Shown here: positions 1-9,009 of the stretch, piece by piece | How positions within the stretch are numbered: position 1 is the first letter of the stretch | Layout: every line of letters starts with the position of its first letter | Source of the DNA: Gordonia sputi NBRC 100414 | Lineage (GTDB): Bacteria > Actinomycetota > Actinomycetes > Mycobacteriales > Mycobacteriaceae | Assembly (NCBI RefSeq): GCF_000248055.1 | Contig: NZ_BAFC01000117.1 | Coordinates: 16,389-80,388, forward strand | Direction of reading: 5' to 3' | Length of the DNA stretch: 64,000 nucleotides | Made by a program: the position numbers and the translations under genes | The notes under the pieces: model-generated | Database searches by the model: none | The model's input: the letters and a program-made list of their open reading frames with translations, nothing else | What the model was told of the DNA's origin: nothing

Positions 1-1
1 G

Positions 2-793
2 CATCCCGCGTACGGGGTGCTGCGCGAGGTGACGCCGTTCGCGTCGGTTCTGTTGTGCGACAACCCCGGAATGATGGAGCTCGACGGCACCAACACCTGG
101 GTGCTGCGTGCTCCGGGAAGTGCCGAGTGCGTCGTCGTCGACCCCGGGCCGCGTAAGCGTAAGAAGCACGTCAAGCGCATCGCCGAGCAACCGGGAATCG
201 CGTTGACGCTGATCACGCACCGGCACGGTGACCACACCGGCGCGATCAAGGCGCTGCACAAGTACACCGGCGGGCCGACGCGGGCGCGGCTTGCCGAACA
301 CTCGCGTGGCGCAGCACCTCTCGCCGACCGCGAGGTCATCGAGGTCGCCGGGCTGAAGATCACGGTGCTGCACACGCCGGGGCACACCGGCGATTCGGTG
401 AGCTTTCTCGTCGAGTGGGAGGACCAGCGCGCGGTTCTCACCGGCGACACGATCCTCGGAAGTGGCACCACCGTGCTGGATCCCAGCGACGGCACGCTGC
501 GCGACTACCTGAACTCGTTGAACCGGTTGATCGTCGAGGGTGAGGGTGCGACGCTACTGCCCGCGCATGGCCCCGACCATCCCGACCTCGGCCCTGTCGC
601 GCGGTACTACAAGAAGCACCGCGAGGATCGGCTCGACCAGATCGTCGCCGCGCTCGACGACATGGGTGTCTCGGCGAAGAATGCGAAGCCCATGAAGGTG
701 GTCCGCAAGGTCTACGCCGACGTCGACAAGAAGCTCTGGCCTGCCGCCCGTATGTCGGTCAAGGCGCAGTTGGACTACCTGAAGGCGACCTAG
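2..793 (+). CDS. MBL-fold metallo-hydrolase (Rv3677c/LACTB2-like), 5' end outside window
   Basis: This is a metallo-beta-lactamase-fold hydrolase. The metal-binding signature THRHGDHTG (HxHxDH) is visible about 65 residues in, followed by further metal ligands in LHTPGHTGDS and TGDT, and a C-terminal helical region ending KAQLDYLKAT. A GTG at 17 could start it, but the frame stays open to the window edge and the codons before it read HPAYG, which matches the conserved N-terminus of this family as I recall it, so the true start is probably just upstream of the window. Eukaryotic LACTB2 relatives are RNases; the substrate of the actinobacterial proteins is not established. The gene is convergent with crp, with only 27 bp between the stop codons. 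Confidence 0.85.
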   Translation, partial: HPAYGVLREVTPFASVLLCDNPGMMELDGTNTWVLRAPGSAECVVVDPGPRKRKKHVKRIAEQPGIALTLITHRHGDHTGAIKALHKYTGGPTRARLAEHSRGAAPLADREVIEVAGLKITVLHTPGHTGDSVSFLVEWEDQRAVLTGDTILGSGTTVLDPSDGTLRDYLNSLNRLIVEGEGATLLPAHGPDHPDLGPVARYYKKHREDRLDQIVAALDDMGVSAKNAKPMKVVRKVYADVDKKLWPAARMSVKAQLDYLKAT

Positions 794-820
794 GAGGAAC
801 TGAAGCGTAGGAGAGCCGAA

Positions 821-1495
821 CTAGCGCGCGCGGCGCGCGAGTCGCTCGGAGTCGGCGATCAGGACGCTCTTGCCTTCGAGGCGCAGCCAGCCGCGCTGTG
901 CGAAGTCGGCGAGCGCCTTGTTCACGGTTTCGCGGGATGCGCCGACGAGCTGGGCGATCTCTTCCTGCGTCAGGTCGTGGGTGACGCGCAGTGCGCCGCC
1001 CTCCTGGGTGCCGAAGCGCTGTGCGAGCTGCAGGAGCTGCTTGGCAACGCGTCCGGGGACGTCGGTGAAGATCAGGTCGGCGAGGTTGTTGTTGGTACGA
1101 CGCAGGCGTCGGGCCAACACGCGCAGCAACTGCTCGGCGATCTCGGGGCGATCCTTGATCCAGGCGCGCAGCGCGTCGCGGTCCATCGACACGGCACGGA
1201 CCTCGGTGACCGTGGTGGCCGACGACGTGCGCGGGCCCGGGTCGAAGATGGAGAGTTCGCCGAACATGTCGGACGGTCCCATGATGGTCAGCAGGTTCTC
1301 GCGTCCGTCGGGTGAGCGTCGTCCGACCTTCACCTTGCCCGACAGGATGATGTAGAGGCGGTCTCCCGGCTCTCCCTCATGGAAGATCACGTGTCCGCGC
1401 GGAAAATCCACGGGCTGTAGTTGCTTGGTCAGCGCCGCGACAGCGGAGGGCTCCACACCCTGGAAAATTCCCGCCCGCGCCAGTACTTCCTCCAC
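821..1495 (-). CDS. crp: Crp/Fnr-family cAMP receptor protein (Rv3676/GlxR type)
   Basis: This is a global transcription regulator of 224 residues. An N-terminal cyclic-nucleotide-binding beta-barrel carries the phosphate-binding cassette [17 protein letters not shown] (about residues 78-94), in which the Arg and the following Thr/Ser contact cAMP. The C-terminal winged helix-turn-helix reads [20 protein letters not shown]. Length and position next to nth and marP match mycobacterial Crp (Rv3676) and corynebacterial GlxR. The start is GTG at 1495, with a weak GAAAGG upstream. Candidate target sites of the TGTGA-N6-TCACA type occur in this window upstream of acs (11210-11225) and at the start of a putative small RNA (13105-13120). 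A class III adenylate cyclase that could supply cAMP is encoded at 39357-40901. Confidence 0.95.
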   Translation of the reverse strand: MEEVLARAGIFQGVEPSAVAALTKQLQPVDFPRGHVIFHEGEPGDRLYIILSGKVKVGRRSPDGRENLLTIMGPSDMFGELSIFDPGPRTSSATTVTEVRAVSMDRDALRAWIKDRPEIAEQLLRVLARRLRRTNNNLADLIFTDVPGRVAKQLLQLAQRFGTQEGGALRVTHDLTQEEIAQLVGASRETVNKALADFAQRGWLRLEGKSVLIADSERLARRAR

Positions 1496-1733
1496 CTAAG
1501 GAACCTTTCTCATCAGCCGCGTGAACGACACACGCACTCAGCAACGCTACTCTCGCCCTGAAGCATATGTGTTGGATGGGTCACTAGCGCCACTTTGGGG
1601 CCGTGTTGCGCGTGCTGAATTGATGTTCCGGCGCGGCAGTGTGAATTGTTCGGGATCACCTGGGGAGCGCGTGCTCACCGAGAGTTCGACGACGTCGACG
1701 TGGTTGCCCACGAGAGTCGGACGGCGGTCGCGC

Positions 1734-1982
1734 TCAGCTCGCGCGACGCTCGCGCAGCTCGTCGAGCGCTGCGGGAAAACCGTCCCTGGCCAGCGTGTCC
1801 ACGTGCTGGGACTCGGCCGATTGCAGAAACTCCTCGACGTTGTCGCGGGAGACGCTGAGCCGGTCCGTGTGGTGCTGAACCTTCTCCATCGCGAGTGCGA
1901 AAAGCATCAACACAGCAGGGAAGAGCAGTGCGGCGAGTCCTTGCATACCGATCAGTAAACACCGACCGCCGACGAGGCTCAT
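1734..1982 (-). CDS. small single-pass membrane protein (Rv3675-like position)
   Basis: This is an 82-residue protein with one clear N-terminal transmembrane segment (GMQGLAALLFPAVLMLFALA, about residues 12-31). A charged cytoplasmic-type tail rich in Glu, Arg and Asp follows and ends DELRERRAS. It lies upstream of crp on the same strand and divergent from nth, the place where mycobacteria carry the small membrane protein Rv3675. The reading frame continues upstream as VKATIPV, so a GTG at 2003 is an alternative start; neither has a strong Shine-Dalgarno sequence. Function is unknown. Hydrophobicity and conserved position make it likely to be a real gene rather than a chance frame. Confidence 0.65.
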   Translation of the reverse strand: MSLVGGRCLLIGMQGLAALLFPAVLMLFALAMEKVQHHTDRLSVSRDNVEEFLQSAESQHVDTLARDGFPAALDELRERRAS

Positions 1983-2063
1983 AACTGGAATCGTCGCCTT
2001 CACTGACTTGTTATCAAGCCGTCGCCACCGACCTGGTCGGAGTCGATCGCTAACCTGAAGCGT

Positions 2064-2822
2064 GTGAGTGCACGTAAGTCGGCAGCGGGAGCCAGGACGG
2101 AAACCCATCTCGGTCTGGTTCGCCGTGCACGCCGCATGAACCGTGAACTCAAGGTCGCGTTCCCACACGTGTACTGCGAGTTGGACTTCACCAACCCGCT
2201 CGAATTGTCCGTCGCGACCATCCTGTCGGCGCAGTGCACCGACGTCCGCGTGAACCAGGTGACGCCCGCGCTGTTCGCCAAATACCGCACCGCCGCCGAC
2301 TACGCGGGGGCCGATCGCACCGAACTCGAGGAGATGATTCGCTCGACGGGCTTCTACCGGAACAAGGCCAACTCGATCATCGGGCTGGGGCAGGCGCTCG
2401 TCGAACGTTTCGACTCCACGGTGCCGCACACCCTGAAAGAGCTGGTCAGCCTGCCCGGGTTCGGTCGCAAGACCGCCAACGTCATACTCGGCAACGCCTT
2501 CGACATCCCGGGCATCACCGTCGACACCCACTTCTCGCGTCTCGTGCAGCGATGGGGATGGACCACCGAAACCGATCCGGTCAAGATCGAGCACGCCGTC
2601 GGAGAGCTCTTCGAGCGCAAGGAGTGGACCAACCTCTCGCATCGCGTGATCTTCCACGGCAGGCGCGTGTGTCATGCGCGCAAGCCTGCGTGTGGTGTCT
2701 GTGTGCTCGCGCACGACTGTCCGTCCGTCGGACTCGGTCCGATGGCCAAAGCTGAGGCGGCAAAGCTCGTGAAGGGTCCGGAAACCGACCACATCCTCGA
2801 GCTCGCAGGGATCTCCGCGTAG
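2064..2822 (+). CDS. nth: endonuclease III (DNA glycosylase/AP lyase)
   Basis: This enzyme removes oxidised pyrimidines from DNA and cleaves the resulting abasic site. The helix-hairpin-helix [11 protein letters not shown] contains the catalytic lysine (K136) and ITVDTH contains the catalytic aspartate (D154). A C-terminal [4Fe-4S] cluster loop has cysteines at 203, 210, 213 and 219 in the canonical C-x6-C-x2-C-x5-C spacing. At 252 residues it is slightly longer than the E. coli enzyme, because of a basic N-terminal extension. The start is GTG; a second GTG two bases upstream is out of frame. The TAG stop overlaps the GTG start of the thioredoxin gene by one base, so the genes are translationally coupled. 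Confidence 0.95.
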   Translation: MSARKSAAGARTETHLGLVRRARRMNRELKVAFPHVYCELDFTNPLELSVATILSAQCTDVRVNQVTPALFAKYRTAADYAGADRTELEEMIRSTGFYRNKANSIIGLGQALVERFDSTVPHTLKELVSLPGFGRKTANVILGNAFDIPGITVDTHFSRLVQRWGWTTETDPVKIEHAVGELFERKEWTNLSHRVIFHGRRVCHARKPACGVCVLAHDCPSVGLGPMAKAEAAKLVKGPETDHILELAGISA

Positions 2823-3568
2823 TGGGCACATCCGCGACGACGTCGGGCCCAGACGCACCGACCCCGCACGACGACCCGCCACCGCAGCGTCGACGCAGCC
2901 GTTTTCCGGCGTCGTTGCGCTGGACGCTGGTGTTCTTCGTCGTCATGGTCGCGTTGATCGTCGCCATCTGGCCGCGCGATTCGGGATCGTCGAACAACCT
3001 CGGCTCGCCGACCGACAGCTCCGGTGTCGCGGCGGTCCCCGACGCGAATGTCGACGACGCCACGCTCGCCAAGGCCCGCGCCGACGCCACCGTCGAACCG
3101 TGCCCGAACAGCGGGTTGCCGGAATCGTCTGGAGGGGCACTGGCGGGGGTCGTCGCGCCGTGTCTGGCAACCGGCAACGCCTACAACCTCGGGGCCGGAA
3201 CCGCCGGGAAGCCTGTGCTCATCAATATGTGGGCGGTGTGGTGCCTGCCGTGTCGGCGCGAACTGCCGGTACTCGCCGAGTACGCGCGGCGCGCGGGCGA
3301 TCGGGTTACGGTGCTCACCGTGCATGCCGAACAGGGCGCGGGGAATCCGTTCGCGGTCTTGACGTTCCTGCGCGAGGTCGGCGTCCATCTCCCGACGGTC
3401 CTCGACGTCGACGGCAAGGTCGCGGCGGCACTTCGGGCACCGAGGGTCTTCCCGTCGACCATCCTGCTCCGCGCCGACGGAACCATTGCCACAACACTTC
3501 CCAAGGAGTTCGGCAGCGTCGACGAGGTCGCCGACGCCGTGCGCGACGCCACCGGTGTCGCCACGTGA
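2822..3568 (+). CDS. membrane-anchored TlpA/ResA-like thioredoxin (Rv3673c-like)
   Basis: This is a 248-residue extracytoplasmic thiol-disulfide protein. A Pro/Arg-rich cytoplasmic N-terminus precedes a single anchor (LRWTLVFFVVMVALIVAIW, about 37-55). A linker and a thioredoxin fold follow with the active site WAVWCLPCRREL (CLPC, about residue 141). The fold and anchor suggest it works outside the membrane in disulfide reduction or cytochrome c maturation; no substrate can be read from the sequence. It sits between nth and a Nudix gene in a chain of overlapping genes that runs into marP. Its TGA stop overlaps the GTG start of the next gene. Confidence 0.85.
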   Translation: MGTSATTSGPDAPTPHDDPPPQRRRSRFPASLRWTLVFFVVMVALIVAIWPRDSGSSNNLGSPTDSSGVAAVPDANVDDATLAKARADATVEPCPNSGLPESSGGALAGVVAPCLATGNAYNLGAGTAGKPVLINMWAVWCLPCRRELPVLAEYARRAGDRVTVLTVHAEQGAGNPFAVLTFLREVGVHLPTVLDVDGKVAAALRAPRVFPSTILLRADGTIATTLPKEFGSVDEVADAVRDATGVAT

Positions 3569-4416
3569 CGCGCACCGAACAGCCGTCGCAGGAGCCGCAC
3601 GTCGGGCAGCTGGTCGACACAGCGCAGATCCCGCCGTGGCTGCGGCAGCTCACCGGCAATGTCTCGGCCGTGACCGACAGCGTGCTCGATCGCGGTGGTG
3701 ACCGCTCCCGCTGGGCGTCGATGCTGCGGCGCGACCGGCGCGCGGCGTCGGTGCTGATCTTGTTCTCCGGCTCGTGGGACGTCGATCCCGACTATCCGGG
3801 TGGTCTGCCCGCCGACGCACAGGTGCTGCTCACCGAGCGTGCCCCGACGTTGCGCCAGCACAGCGGGCAGGTGGCTTTCCCCGGCGGCTCGTTCGATCCG
3901 GGCGACGACTATCCGGTCGGCACTGCGCTGCGCGAAGCCACCGAGGAGACCGGACTCGAGGCGAGCAGCGTCGACGTCCTCGCCAATCTGCCGAGCTTTC
4001 CCGTGCCCGTCTCGAACTTCGAAGTGACCCCGGTTGTCGCGCACTGGCGTGAACCGGGACCGGTCGGCGTCGTCGACGCCGGCGAGACGTCGCGTGTTGT
4101 GCGCGTGAATCTGCGCGAGATGTTGGCACCGCAGAACCGTTTTCAGGTGCAGCGTTCGGTGCTCGGTGCCCGCGCTTACCGCGGTCCCGCATTCTTCGTC
4201 GACGGACTTCTGGTGTGGGGTTTCACCGGCGGGCTCCTCGCGGCGATCAGCGATGCGTCGGGGTGGGACGTCCCGTGGAACCACGACGACGTCCGCCCGC
4301 TCGAGGAGGCGATCGCGCGCGCGGGATCGCCTCAGCTGAGCGGATTTCCGACGCTGCGCCGCGCGGCTGATCCCGGCGACGGCGATACCGATGCGTCCGA
4401 GGATGCCGCCCGGTGA
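3565..4416 (+). CDS. Nudix hydrolase, CoA pyrophosphatase type (Rv3672c-like)
   Basis: This is a 283-residue Nudix protein. The Nudix helix reads ALREATEETGLE, preceded by GGSFDPGDD. Immediately before it lies the signature typical of coenzyme A diphosphatases of the NudL/NUDT7 group, LLTERAPTLRQHSGQ followed by VAFPGG. Such enzymes hydrolyse CoA and its derivatives to phosphopantetheine and 3',5'-ADP. The start is the GTG that overlaps the thioredoxin stop codon in GTGA; longer readings of this frame run through the thioredoxin gene and are not real. The family match is good. The exact substrate is inferred from family knowledge. Confidence 0.88.
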   Translation: MTRTEQPSQEPHVGQLVDTAQIPPWLRQLTGNVSAVTDSVLDRGGDRSRWASMLRRDRRAASVLILFSGSWDVDPDYPGGLPADAQVLLTERAPTLRQHSGQVAFPGGSFDPGDDYPVGTALREATEETGLEASSVDVLANLPSFPVPVSNFEVTPVVAHWREPGPVGVVDAGETSRVVRVNLREMLAPQNRFQVQRSVLGARAYRGPAFFVDGLLVWGFTGGLLAAISDASGWDVPWNHDDVRPLEEAIARAGSPQLSGFPTLRRAADPGDGDTDASEDAAR

Positions 4417-5615
4417 GCGGATCGACATGGGTTGACGTGATCGTCATCGTGCTCGCACTGCTGGCCGCGCTCAGTGGGTGGCGGCAGGGCGCGGTGGCGT
4501 CGGGACTGGCGGTCGTCGGCGTGATTCTGGGCGCGGTGGCAGGCATTTTGATTGCGCCCCACATACTTTCACGTATCGACGACCGAAGTATGCGGCTCGT
4601 CGTCGGGGTTGCGCTGCTCGTGGTGCTGGTCATCATAGGCGAGACGTCGGGCATGGTGCTCGGACGAGCGGCCCGCGGCGGTATCAGGTCGACGGCGCTG
4701 CGGCACGTCGACAGCGTGATCGGACTGATGCTGCAGGTCATCGCGGTGTTGGTTGCGGCCTGGCTGCTGGCGATTCCGCTCGGACGTGCGTCGTCGCCCG
4801 AAATCGCAAGCGCGGTGCGCGGATCCACGATTCTGCGCGGTGTCGATTCCGTCGCCCCGACGTGGCTGCGCGATTTCCCGACCCGCGAACTCGGACCGAT
4901 GCTCGACGATTCGGGTCTGCCCGAGGTGATCGGCCCCTTCGTGCAGACTCCGGTGGCGAACGTCGACCCACCCGACACGTCGCTGGAGAATTCCGCGGTG
5001 GTGTCGCGGGTACAGCCGAGCGTGGTGAAGATCGAGGGTGTTGCCCCGAGTTGCCAGCAGGCGTTGGAGGGCAGCGGATTCGTCGTGTCGCCCGAGCGGG
5101 TCATGACCAACGCGCACGTCGTCGCCGGAACCCGCCGACTGACGGTGCAGACCGAGGGCGGCGACTCGCTGGCCGCCAAGGTGGTGCTCTTCGACAGCCG
5201 CACTGACATCGCGGTCCTCGACGTTCCCGGATTACGCGCCAAGGCACTGCAATTCGACGACTCGTCGGCGAAGCCGGGAGCCGACGCCATCGTGCTCGGC
5301 TATCCCGAGGCCGGCCCGTTCACGTCGACCGCGGTGCGGGTGCGCGAGACGATCAACCTGTCGGGACCCGACATCTATCGGACCAACCAGGTGCTGCGCG
5401 AGGTGTACACGGTGCGTGGCACCATCCGCCAGGGCAACTCCGGCGGGCCTATGATCGACCCGGACGGCGACGTGCTCGGCGTCGTATTCGGTGCCGCCGA
5501 GGACACTGCCGACAACACCGGCTTCGTGCTCACCGCCAAGCAGGTGAAGTCCGACCTCGACGCCTCCGAGCGCCGCACCGCGCGCGTGAGCACGGGCGAG
5601 TGCGTGCACTCCTGA
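4413..5615 (+). CDS. marP: membrane serine protease MarP (acid resistance)
   Basis: This is a 400-residue protein with four N-terminal transmembrane segments (roughly residues 6-20, 28-50, 60-84 and 100-124, CvpA/colicin-V-production-like), then a periplasmic chymotrypsin-fold protease. The triad is visible as H235 in MTNAHVVAG, D265 in SRTDIAVLD and S343 in RQGNSGGPM, almost the same numbering as Rv3671c of M. tuberculosis. There the protease is needed for intrabacterial pH control and cleaves the peptidoglycan hydrolase RipA. Cysteines at 214 and 397 may form a disulfide bond. The GTG start overlaps the Nudix stop by 4 bp, making it the last gene of the nth operon. It converges on ephE. Confidence 0.93.
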   Translation: MSGSTWVDVIVIVLALLAALSGWRQGAVASGLAVVGVILGAVAGILIAPHILSRIDDRSMRLVVGVALLVVLVIIGETSGMVLGRAARGGIRSTALRHVDSVIGLMLQVIAVLVAAWLLAIPLGRASSPEIASAVRGSTILRGVDSVAPTWLRDFPTRELGPMLDDSGLPEVIGPFVQTPVANVDPPDTSLENSAVVSRVQPSVVKIEGVAPSCQQALEGSGFVVSPERVMTNAHVVAGTRRLTVQTEGGDSLAAKVVLFDSRTDIAVLDVPGLRAKALQFDDSSAKPGADAIVLGYPEAGPFTSTAVRVRETINLSGPDIYRTNQVLREVYTVRGTIRQGNSGGPMIDPDGDVLGVVFGAAEDTADNTGFVLTAKQVKSDLDASERRTARVSTGECVHS

Positions 5616-5659
5616 CGCACGCTCGGCCGCAGGAAGCGCACTGTCGGCGAGGGTGTGCG

Positions 5660-5718
5660 GTCGACTGTGCGCCCGAGCCTGCCGACTGTGCGCTCGAGTC
5701 TGCCGACGGTGCGCCGCG
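5660..5718. repeat. 2.7 tandem copies of a 21-bp unit between marP and ephE
   Basis: The unit reads roughly GCCGACTGTGCGCTCGAGTCT. Copies begin at 5660, 5681 and 5702, the last incomplete. It fills the gap between the convergent stop codons. No transcription terminator with a T-tract is obvious here. Confidence 0.55.
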
Positions 5719-5734
5719 GAACGTCGAACGTGCG

Positions 5735-6697
5735 CTAGTTGTCGCGGCCGGTGCCGGCGAGGAGGTCGCCGAGCAGCTTGCTGACCTCGCTCGGCCGCTC
5801 CTGGTGGGCGAAGTGGCCGCTGCCGGGGATGGGGCGGTAGTCGAAGTCCGAGGCCCATTCGGCACTGGCACCAACTGATTCGTCGGTGATGTAGGGATCG
5901 TCGACGCCGCGCACCGCGAGGACCGGGATGGACAGCCGCTTCTCCATGAGGTCCATGAACCGGACGCCGTCGGGTCGAAATTGCGACCGGAACACCCAGC
6001 GCTGGTACTCCAGGCTGCAGTGTGCGGCGCCGGGAATCTGGATCGCGGATCGGTTCTTGTCGACGGCGTCGGTGTAGTCGTCGGTGTCCTGCCATGCGAG
6101 CCCCGACCGCTCGGCGAAGTATTCGCCGATGAATGCGCCGTTGTGTCGGGTCAGTCGTCGCTCGGCCATGCGCGGCACCTGGTTGCTCAAGAAGTTTCCG
6201 AGAAACGACGACCGCTGCTCGGCGTCGCGCAACACGTCGCGCCGCAAAACCCGCGGATGAGGTGAGGAGATGACCGCGATCGCGCTCACCGCACGTGGGT
6301 GCAGCGTGGCGGTCGCCCAGCATGCCAGCCCGCCGTCGGCGTGGCCGATGAGCGTCGCGGACGTATGCCCGAGCGCGCGCACGAGGCCGTTGGTGTCGCC
6401 TGCCAGGGTCCAACCGTCGTAACCGCGAGGAGGTTTGTCGCTGTCGCCGTAGCCGCGCAGATCCACCGCGACAGCTCGGTAACCGGCCTCGGTCAGGTCG
6501 GCCAGTTGGTGCCGCCAACTCCACCAGAACTCACCGAAACCGTGAAGCAGCAAGGCGAGTGGGCGGTCTGGATCTTCCGACGACGTACCCGGACCGTCGG
6601 CCTCGACCGCGTGGAACCGCACCCCGTTGGCGCGAACGTCGAGATGACGCCAGGGCCCGGCGAACCGGACACTGGACGGGTCGGGGGCTGCGGCCAA
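5735..6697 (-). CDS. ephE: alpha/beta-fold epoxide hydrolase (EphE-like)
   Basis: This is a 320-residue alpha/beta hydrolase. The oxyanion-hole motif HGFGEFWWSW lies at about residue 52, the nucleophile elbow is GHADGG with Asp121 as nucleophile, and the catalytic His is in GSGHFAHQERP near residue 295. An Asp nucleophile with HGxP-like and cap-domain features fits epoxide hydrolases rather than Ser esterases. The order marP-ephE-holin-like matches Rv3671c-Rv3669. The annotated start is a TTG only 3 bp after the upstream stop; a GTG nine codons further in (6670) is an alternative. It is probably cotranscribed with the holin-like gene. The substrate is unknown. Confidence 0.8.
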   Translation of the reverse strand: MAAAPDPSSVRFAGPWRHLDVRANGVRFHAVEADGPGTSSEDPDRPLALLLHGFGEFWWSWRHQLADLTEAGYRAVAVDLRGYGDSDKPPRGYDGWTLAGDTNGLVRALGHTSATLIGHADGGLACWATATLHPRAVSAIAVISSPHPRVLRRDVLRDAEQRSSFLGNFLSNQVPRMAERRLTRHNGAFIGEYFAERSGLAWQDTDDYTDAVDKNRSAIQIPGAAHCSLEYQRWVFRSQFRPDGVRFMDLMEKRLSIPVLAVRGVDDPYITDESVGASAEWASDFDYRPIPGSGHFAHQERPSEVSKLLGDLLAGTGRDN

Positions 6698-6700
6698 ATC

Positions 6701-7234
6701 TCAGGCCTCGCGTGCGGGCGGTATCGCAGGATGACTGCCGCCGTGTCCGAGCGACGAGCCGGGGCCGTCCTCGTGGCGGCCCGGCAACACGGTCTGCACT
6801 TCCTTGACGCTGCTGATCGTCTTCTTCGGACCGCGGACTCGCTTGAACACTAGGTAGCCGACGAACGCTGCGATCAGCGTGATGACAACGAGGATCGCGA
6901 ACACGATCAGGAACGCGAGCCAGCGCGAGACCCACTCGTCGAGCAGTTCGGCGAGGAAGAAGAAGAAAAAGAAGCTCGCGTACAGAGCCATCACGCCCGC
7001 CACGATCAGCAGAGCGGTGCCCGTCCCCGCCTTCTTCGCGTCGTCGACAAGCTCCGCCTTGGCCAGCGCGACCTCGGACCGGAACAGCGTCGAGACACTC
7101 GCGGTGGCGTTCTTGACCAGGCTTCCGACGCTGGCTTCGCCGGACGAATCGCGGTCGGCGTCGCTCAGCGGAATCGACGGTGTCTTGCCCCCTGCGTTGC
7201 GGTAGTCGGACCGGCCGGACTCGTTTCCACTCAC
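6701..7234 (-). CDS. Actinobacterial holin-X-like membrane protein (Rv3669-like)
   Basis: This is a 177-residue protein with a hydrophilic N-terminus and an amphipathic helix containing SEVALAKAELVDDAKKAG. Two closely spaced transmembrane helices follow (TGTALLIVAGVMALYASFFFFFF and LAFLIVFAILVVITLIAAFVGYLV), with a polar tail. This is the layout of the phage-holin superfamily III / putative actinobacterial holin-X family; a holin function has not been shown. I chose GTG at 7234 because GGAGG lies exactly 5 bases before it; an in-frame start 14 codons upstream has no such signal. Three bases separate its stop from the ephE start. Confidence 0.78.
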   Translation of the reverse strand: MSGNESGRSDYRNAGGKTPSIPLSDADRDSSGEASVGSLVKNATASVSTLFRSEVALAKAELVDDAKKAGTGTALLIVAGVMALYASFFFFFFLAELLDEWVSRWLAFLIVFAILVVITLIAAFVGYLVFKRVRGPKKTISSVKEVQTVLPGRHEDGPGSSLGHGGSHPAIPPAREA

Positions 7235-7339
7235 AGCATCCTCCGTCTTTGGCGTTCTCCTGCCATATGTTGCCATGCGCGGGTCTTCGCGGTTGTGCCC
7301 GCCGCCACGACGACGTGGTGTGGCGGCGGGTCGACCCGG

Positions 7340-8338
7340 TCAGGAGCGGTGTTGTCGCAGCGTGGCGAGTGCGGCCACCGCAGGATCGCGGTCATCGGTG
7401 TGCGCGTCGAGGATGTGCGCGGCCACCTCGCCCGGCAGGTCGACGAGTGCCTGGGCGAGTCTGCTGCGGGCCTGCGGATCGACGTGGTCGCTGTCGAGGA
7501 GTCGGCCGAGTTCTGTCGCGATCTCGTCGGCGGTTGCTGAGGTGTGAGCGAGGTCGCGGATCGCATCGGCGGCGTCGACGTCATGACCGCCGTCGACGAC
7601 CATGTCGATCAACCGCGGAAGCATGGCTGTGTCACCCCGCAGTGCGAGGGCGAGCGACGCGGCATCGGCGACGGCGCGGTCGGAGTCGTGGAGTGCGCGC
7701 CGCAGCAATTCGACGGACGTGTCGGTGCTCAGCTTCGTGATCGCCGAGACCGCACGGCGTCGGATCTCGGGGTCTGCGGAGTCGAGACCCGTAGCGAGTG
7801 CGGCCTCGGCGGCCGGATCCGCGGAGTTGGCGAGCGCCCAGACGAGGGTGCCGGCGACATTCGTATCGGGCTCGGCCAGAACGGCTTTCGCGAGCGCCTC
7901 CGGCGAGAGTCGACCGTCGTGCGCGGTCAGTGCGGCTCGTTGGCGGAGCGCCGCGGAGTCGGAGTCGAGGTCGTGGAGGAGTTTCACCGAGTTCAGCACG
8001 TCTTCCCAGTCGGTCGGCGCGGCGTCGGCGATGCGGGTCAGGAGCGTGAGCAACTCGGTCTCGCGCGAGAGTCGTTGGCGCGTCTGCGCGATGAGCTCGT
8101 CGACCATGTCTGCGGGCTCGGCAGTCCCCGGGGTGTCCAGCAGTGTCTTGATGCCTGCCAACGGCACTCCGAGCGCGCGCAGTCCGACGACGCGGAACAG
8201 TCGCGCGATGTCGTCGGGGGAGTAGTCGCGGTAACCGCCCGCGGTGCGGGTCGCCGGCCGCACCAGCCCGAGCCGGTCGTAGTGCCGCAGCATCCGGACG
8301 CTGACGCCCGAATGCCGCGACACCTCACCGATCAGCAT
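7340..8338 (-). CDS. MerR-family regulator with C-terminal HEAT repeats
   Basis: This is a 332-residue protein. It opens with a MerR winged helix-turn-helix (LIGEVSRHSGVSVRMLRHYD, then RLGLVRPATRTAGGYRDY) and the dimerisation helix. From about residue 130 there is a series of alpha-helical HEAT-like repeats (ALAKAVLAEPDTNVAGTLVW and following) in place of a small-molecule domain. The ATG at 8338 fits the conserved MLIGEV start; an ATG seven codons earlier is possible. The 5' end overlaps the end of the upstream HEAT-repeat gene by 14 bp, so the two form one operon. A MerR-type operator lies before that operon (9010-9034), which suggests autoregulation. The ligand is unknown. Confidence 0.85.
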   Translation of the reverse strand: MLIGEVSRHSGVSVRMLRHYDRLGLVRPATRTAGGYRDYSPDDIARLFRVVGLRALGVPLAGIKTLLDTPGTAEPADMVDELIAQTRQRLSRETELLTLLTRIADAAPTDWEDVLNSVKLLHDLDSDSAALRQRAALTAHDGRLSPEALAKAVLAEPDTNVAGTLVWALANSADPAAEAALATGLDSADPEIRRRAVSAITKLSTDTSVELLRRALHDSDRAVADAASLALALRGDTAMLPRLIDMVVDGGHDVDAADAIRDLAHTSATADEIATELGRLLDSDHVDPQARSRLAQALVDLPGEVAAHILDAHTDDRDPAVAALATLRQHRS

Positions 8339-8981
8339 CGTCGATGCGGACGGGTGCACCGCGCAGTGTCAGTGCGCGCCTTGCCTGTTCGACCGCGTCG
8401 GCGAAGTCGCCGTCCGGGTCGTTCATCAGGTGCCGGGTGGCGTCGGCGTGAAGGCGCACTGCTTCGGGGCCGCTTGTGCTCGCCGCGTCGAGAACGCCGG
8501 TTGCGGCCTCGCCGAGCGCGCTCAGCGCACGACTGAGACTGCGCTGCACCTCCCGGTTGCCGCGGCCGAGTTCGGCGGCCAGGGCGGCTGCGAGATCGGA
8601 GACGTCCTCATCGGAAACGAGCGCCACCGCCGTCCGCCACGCGGTCCGGGCCACGTCGTCGTCTGGATCGTGCAGTAGGCCCATGACGTGCGGATAGACA
8701 CTGCGATCGCCGATCTTCGACAGCGTGTGCAACGCCTGACTGCGAGCCTGCGCCGACGTCGAATCCAACTCCGCGACCACTCGCGGCACCGTCGCTGCGT
8801 GCGGCGTCCGAGTGAGTGCCCAGGTCAGCATGTCGCGGACGAAGAAGTCGGGTTCAACGCCGCTCCGGTGCACCAGCGCGTCGACCAGCGCTGGCTCGGG
8901 TTCGGTCCCCGCCGCCAGTGCTGCCCGCAGCCGAATCGACGAATCCGGCGCCGACAGCGCGTCGATCAGTGTCTGAGTCAT
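8325..8981 (-). CDS. HEAT-repeat protein, partner of the MerR-HEAT regulator
   Basis: This is a 218-residue all-helical protein made of HEAT-like repeats (SSIRLRAALAAGTEPEPALV, DFFVRDMLTWALTRTPHAAT, SAQARSQALHTLSKIGDRSV). It resembles the C-terminal half of the MerR gene that overlaps its 3' end, which suggests duplication and fusion. The start at ATG 8981 is supported by GGAGG 8 bases upstream; longer starts run into the operator region. HEAT folds bind proteins, so this may titrate or assist the regulator; that is inference. No catalytic motif is seen. Confidence 0.78.
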   Translation of the reverse strand: MTQTLIDALSAPDSSIRLRAALAAGTEPEPALVDALVHRSGVEPDFFVRDMLTWALTRTPHAATVPRVVAELDSTSAQARSQALHTLSKIGDRSVYPHVMGLLHDPDDDVARTAWRTAVALVSDEDVSDLAAALAAELGRGNREVQRSLSRALSALGEAATGVLDAASTSGPEAVRLHADATRHLMNDPDGDFADAVEQARRALTLRGAPVRIDDADR

Positions 8982-9009
8982 CGTGATCACCTCCGCGACC
9001 GGAGTCAAA

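Noticed and set aside
1639..1660. TGTGA...TCAC pair upstream of crp as an autoregulatory Crp site
   Set aside because: The half-sites are separated by 10 bp instead of 6, so it does not fit the Crp/GlxR consensus.
1734..2882. 382-codon minus-strand frame covering nth
   Set aside because: Only its last 82 codons, beyond the nth start, look like a real membrane protein; the rest is the antisense of nth.
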